Source of the DNA: Dactylorhiza incarnata
Lineage: Eukaryota > Streptophyta > Magnoliopsida > Asparagales > Orchidaceae
Length of the DNA stretch: 64,000 nucleotides
NCBI GenBank assembly: GCA_033032865.1
Contig: JAWHQI010000239.1
Span: forward strand, 372,001-436,000
Direction: 5' to 3'
The notes under the pieces are model-generated. The model was not told the origin of the DNA. It saw nothing but the letters and a program-made list of their open reading frames with translations, and ran no database searches. Positions 63,901-64,000 of this stretch are shown here, in pieces (position 1 is the stretch's first letter; each line of letters begins with the position of its first letter). Position numbers and translations under genes: made by a program.

Positions 63901-64000
63901 CCAGGTTGGAATTGATCTTCGGTTCGCCTCAGTACATCATCCAAGGACTAATGGTCAGGTAGAAGCAGCGAACAGGCAAATCCAGCAGCTTCTGATGAAG
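60956..64000 (+). pseudogene. pol: Tat-6 pol, degenerate, continues past window
   Basis: RT (YIDD at about 61990), RNase H, the second RNase H (YVDGASGKNS, AEYEALLAGL, KTDSLV) and integrase follow in the same order as Tat-5. Defects are a frameshift near 61115-61200, TAA at 61622 in the RT N-terminus, TAG at 63650 replacing the Trp codon of APWPF, a changed zinc-site Cys (CVQVQ for CVQCQ), and Asn for the second catalytic integrase Asp (TNNGPQ, about 63852). The remaining 1 kb or so of integrase lies beyond the window. Confidence 0.92.

Larger units (their letters stand above)
38478..64000 (+). mobile_element. Tat-lineage element Tat-6 (host of the nested insertions; continues past window)
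   Basis: The plus-strand 5' LTR is split into 38478-39004 and 58633-58854 by the Athila-like element. Degenerate gag and pol follow up to the window edge. The 5' LTR sits in the inverted satellite. At least six stop codons plus frameshifts show it is the oldest member of this nest. Confidence 0.92.

Overview
The window is plant heterochromatin built from nested LTR retrotransposons and satellite DNA. I found no host gene. The evidence for a flowering plant is the set of element types: Ty3/gypsy elements of the Tat lineage with a second (archaeal-type) RNase H, a SIRE-like Ty1/copia element primed by initiator tRNA-Met, an element with an ATHILA ORF-1-like protein, 5S-rRNA-bearing Cassandra-like units, and plant-type GT-AG introns. 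I cannot name the species. Roughly 178-bp satellite monomers in a higher-order repeat suggest a pericentromeric or centromeric location.

Left third (1-23368). Tat-1 (minus, 1-3247, cut by the window edge) is inserted into Tat-2 (plus, 3248-21916). Tat-2 keeps only its integrase end, a long 3' region with two antisense genes, and a 3' LTR. That LTR is split by a 10.3-kb SIRE-like copia element (minus, 11055-21334) with both LTRs, a tRNA-Met primer site, gag, a broken pol and a broken extra ORF. Tat-2 ends in satellite DNA (21917-23368).

Middle (23369-38477). A gag-only Tat-3 fragment (plus) runs into three 5S-rRNA-derived units, two of which form a 639-bp palindrome (25578-26216). Then comes Tat-4 (minus, 26217-34954), a decayed, internally deleted relative whose 3' region holds about 66 copies of a 76-bp repeat and whose LTR region holds 22-bp and 31-bp GC-rich repeats. 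Next is 3.5 kb of the same satellite in reverse orientation (34955-38477), in a 785-bp higher-order repeat.

Right part (38478-64000). This is a three-level nest. Tat-6 (plus, 38478 to the window end, degenerate gag-pol) has its 5' LTR split by an Athila-like non-autonomous element (minus, 39005-58632). That element's 3' LTR is split by Tat-5 (minus, 39136-52842), a young, almost complete 13.7-kb element. In Tat-5 gag-protease and RT-RNaseH-aRNaseH-integrase are open except for one 1-base frameshift.

How the parts work together. Gag, protease, RT/RNase H and integrase of the Tat and copia elements would drive copying and insertion. Opposite to them, in the 3' region of Tat-5 and Tat-2, lie two spliced antisense genes with their own conserved TATA boxes. 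One encodes a lysine-rich coiled-coil protein, the other a protein resembling the 'putative gypsy type transposon' family. Just after the pol stop, three Tat copies share a conserved noncoding block and a row of four stem-loops whose stems differ in sequence but stay paired. Each element family also carries its own dense set of short CG-rich palindromes. These three observations are the strongest candidates for undescribed biology here.
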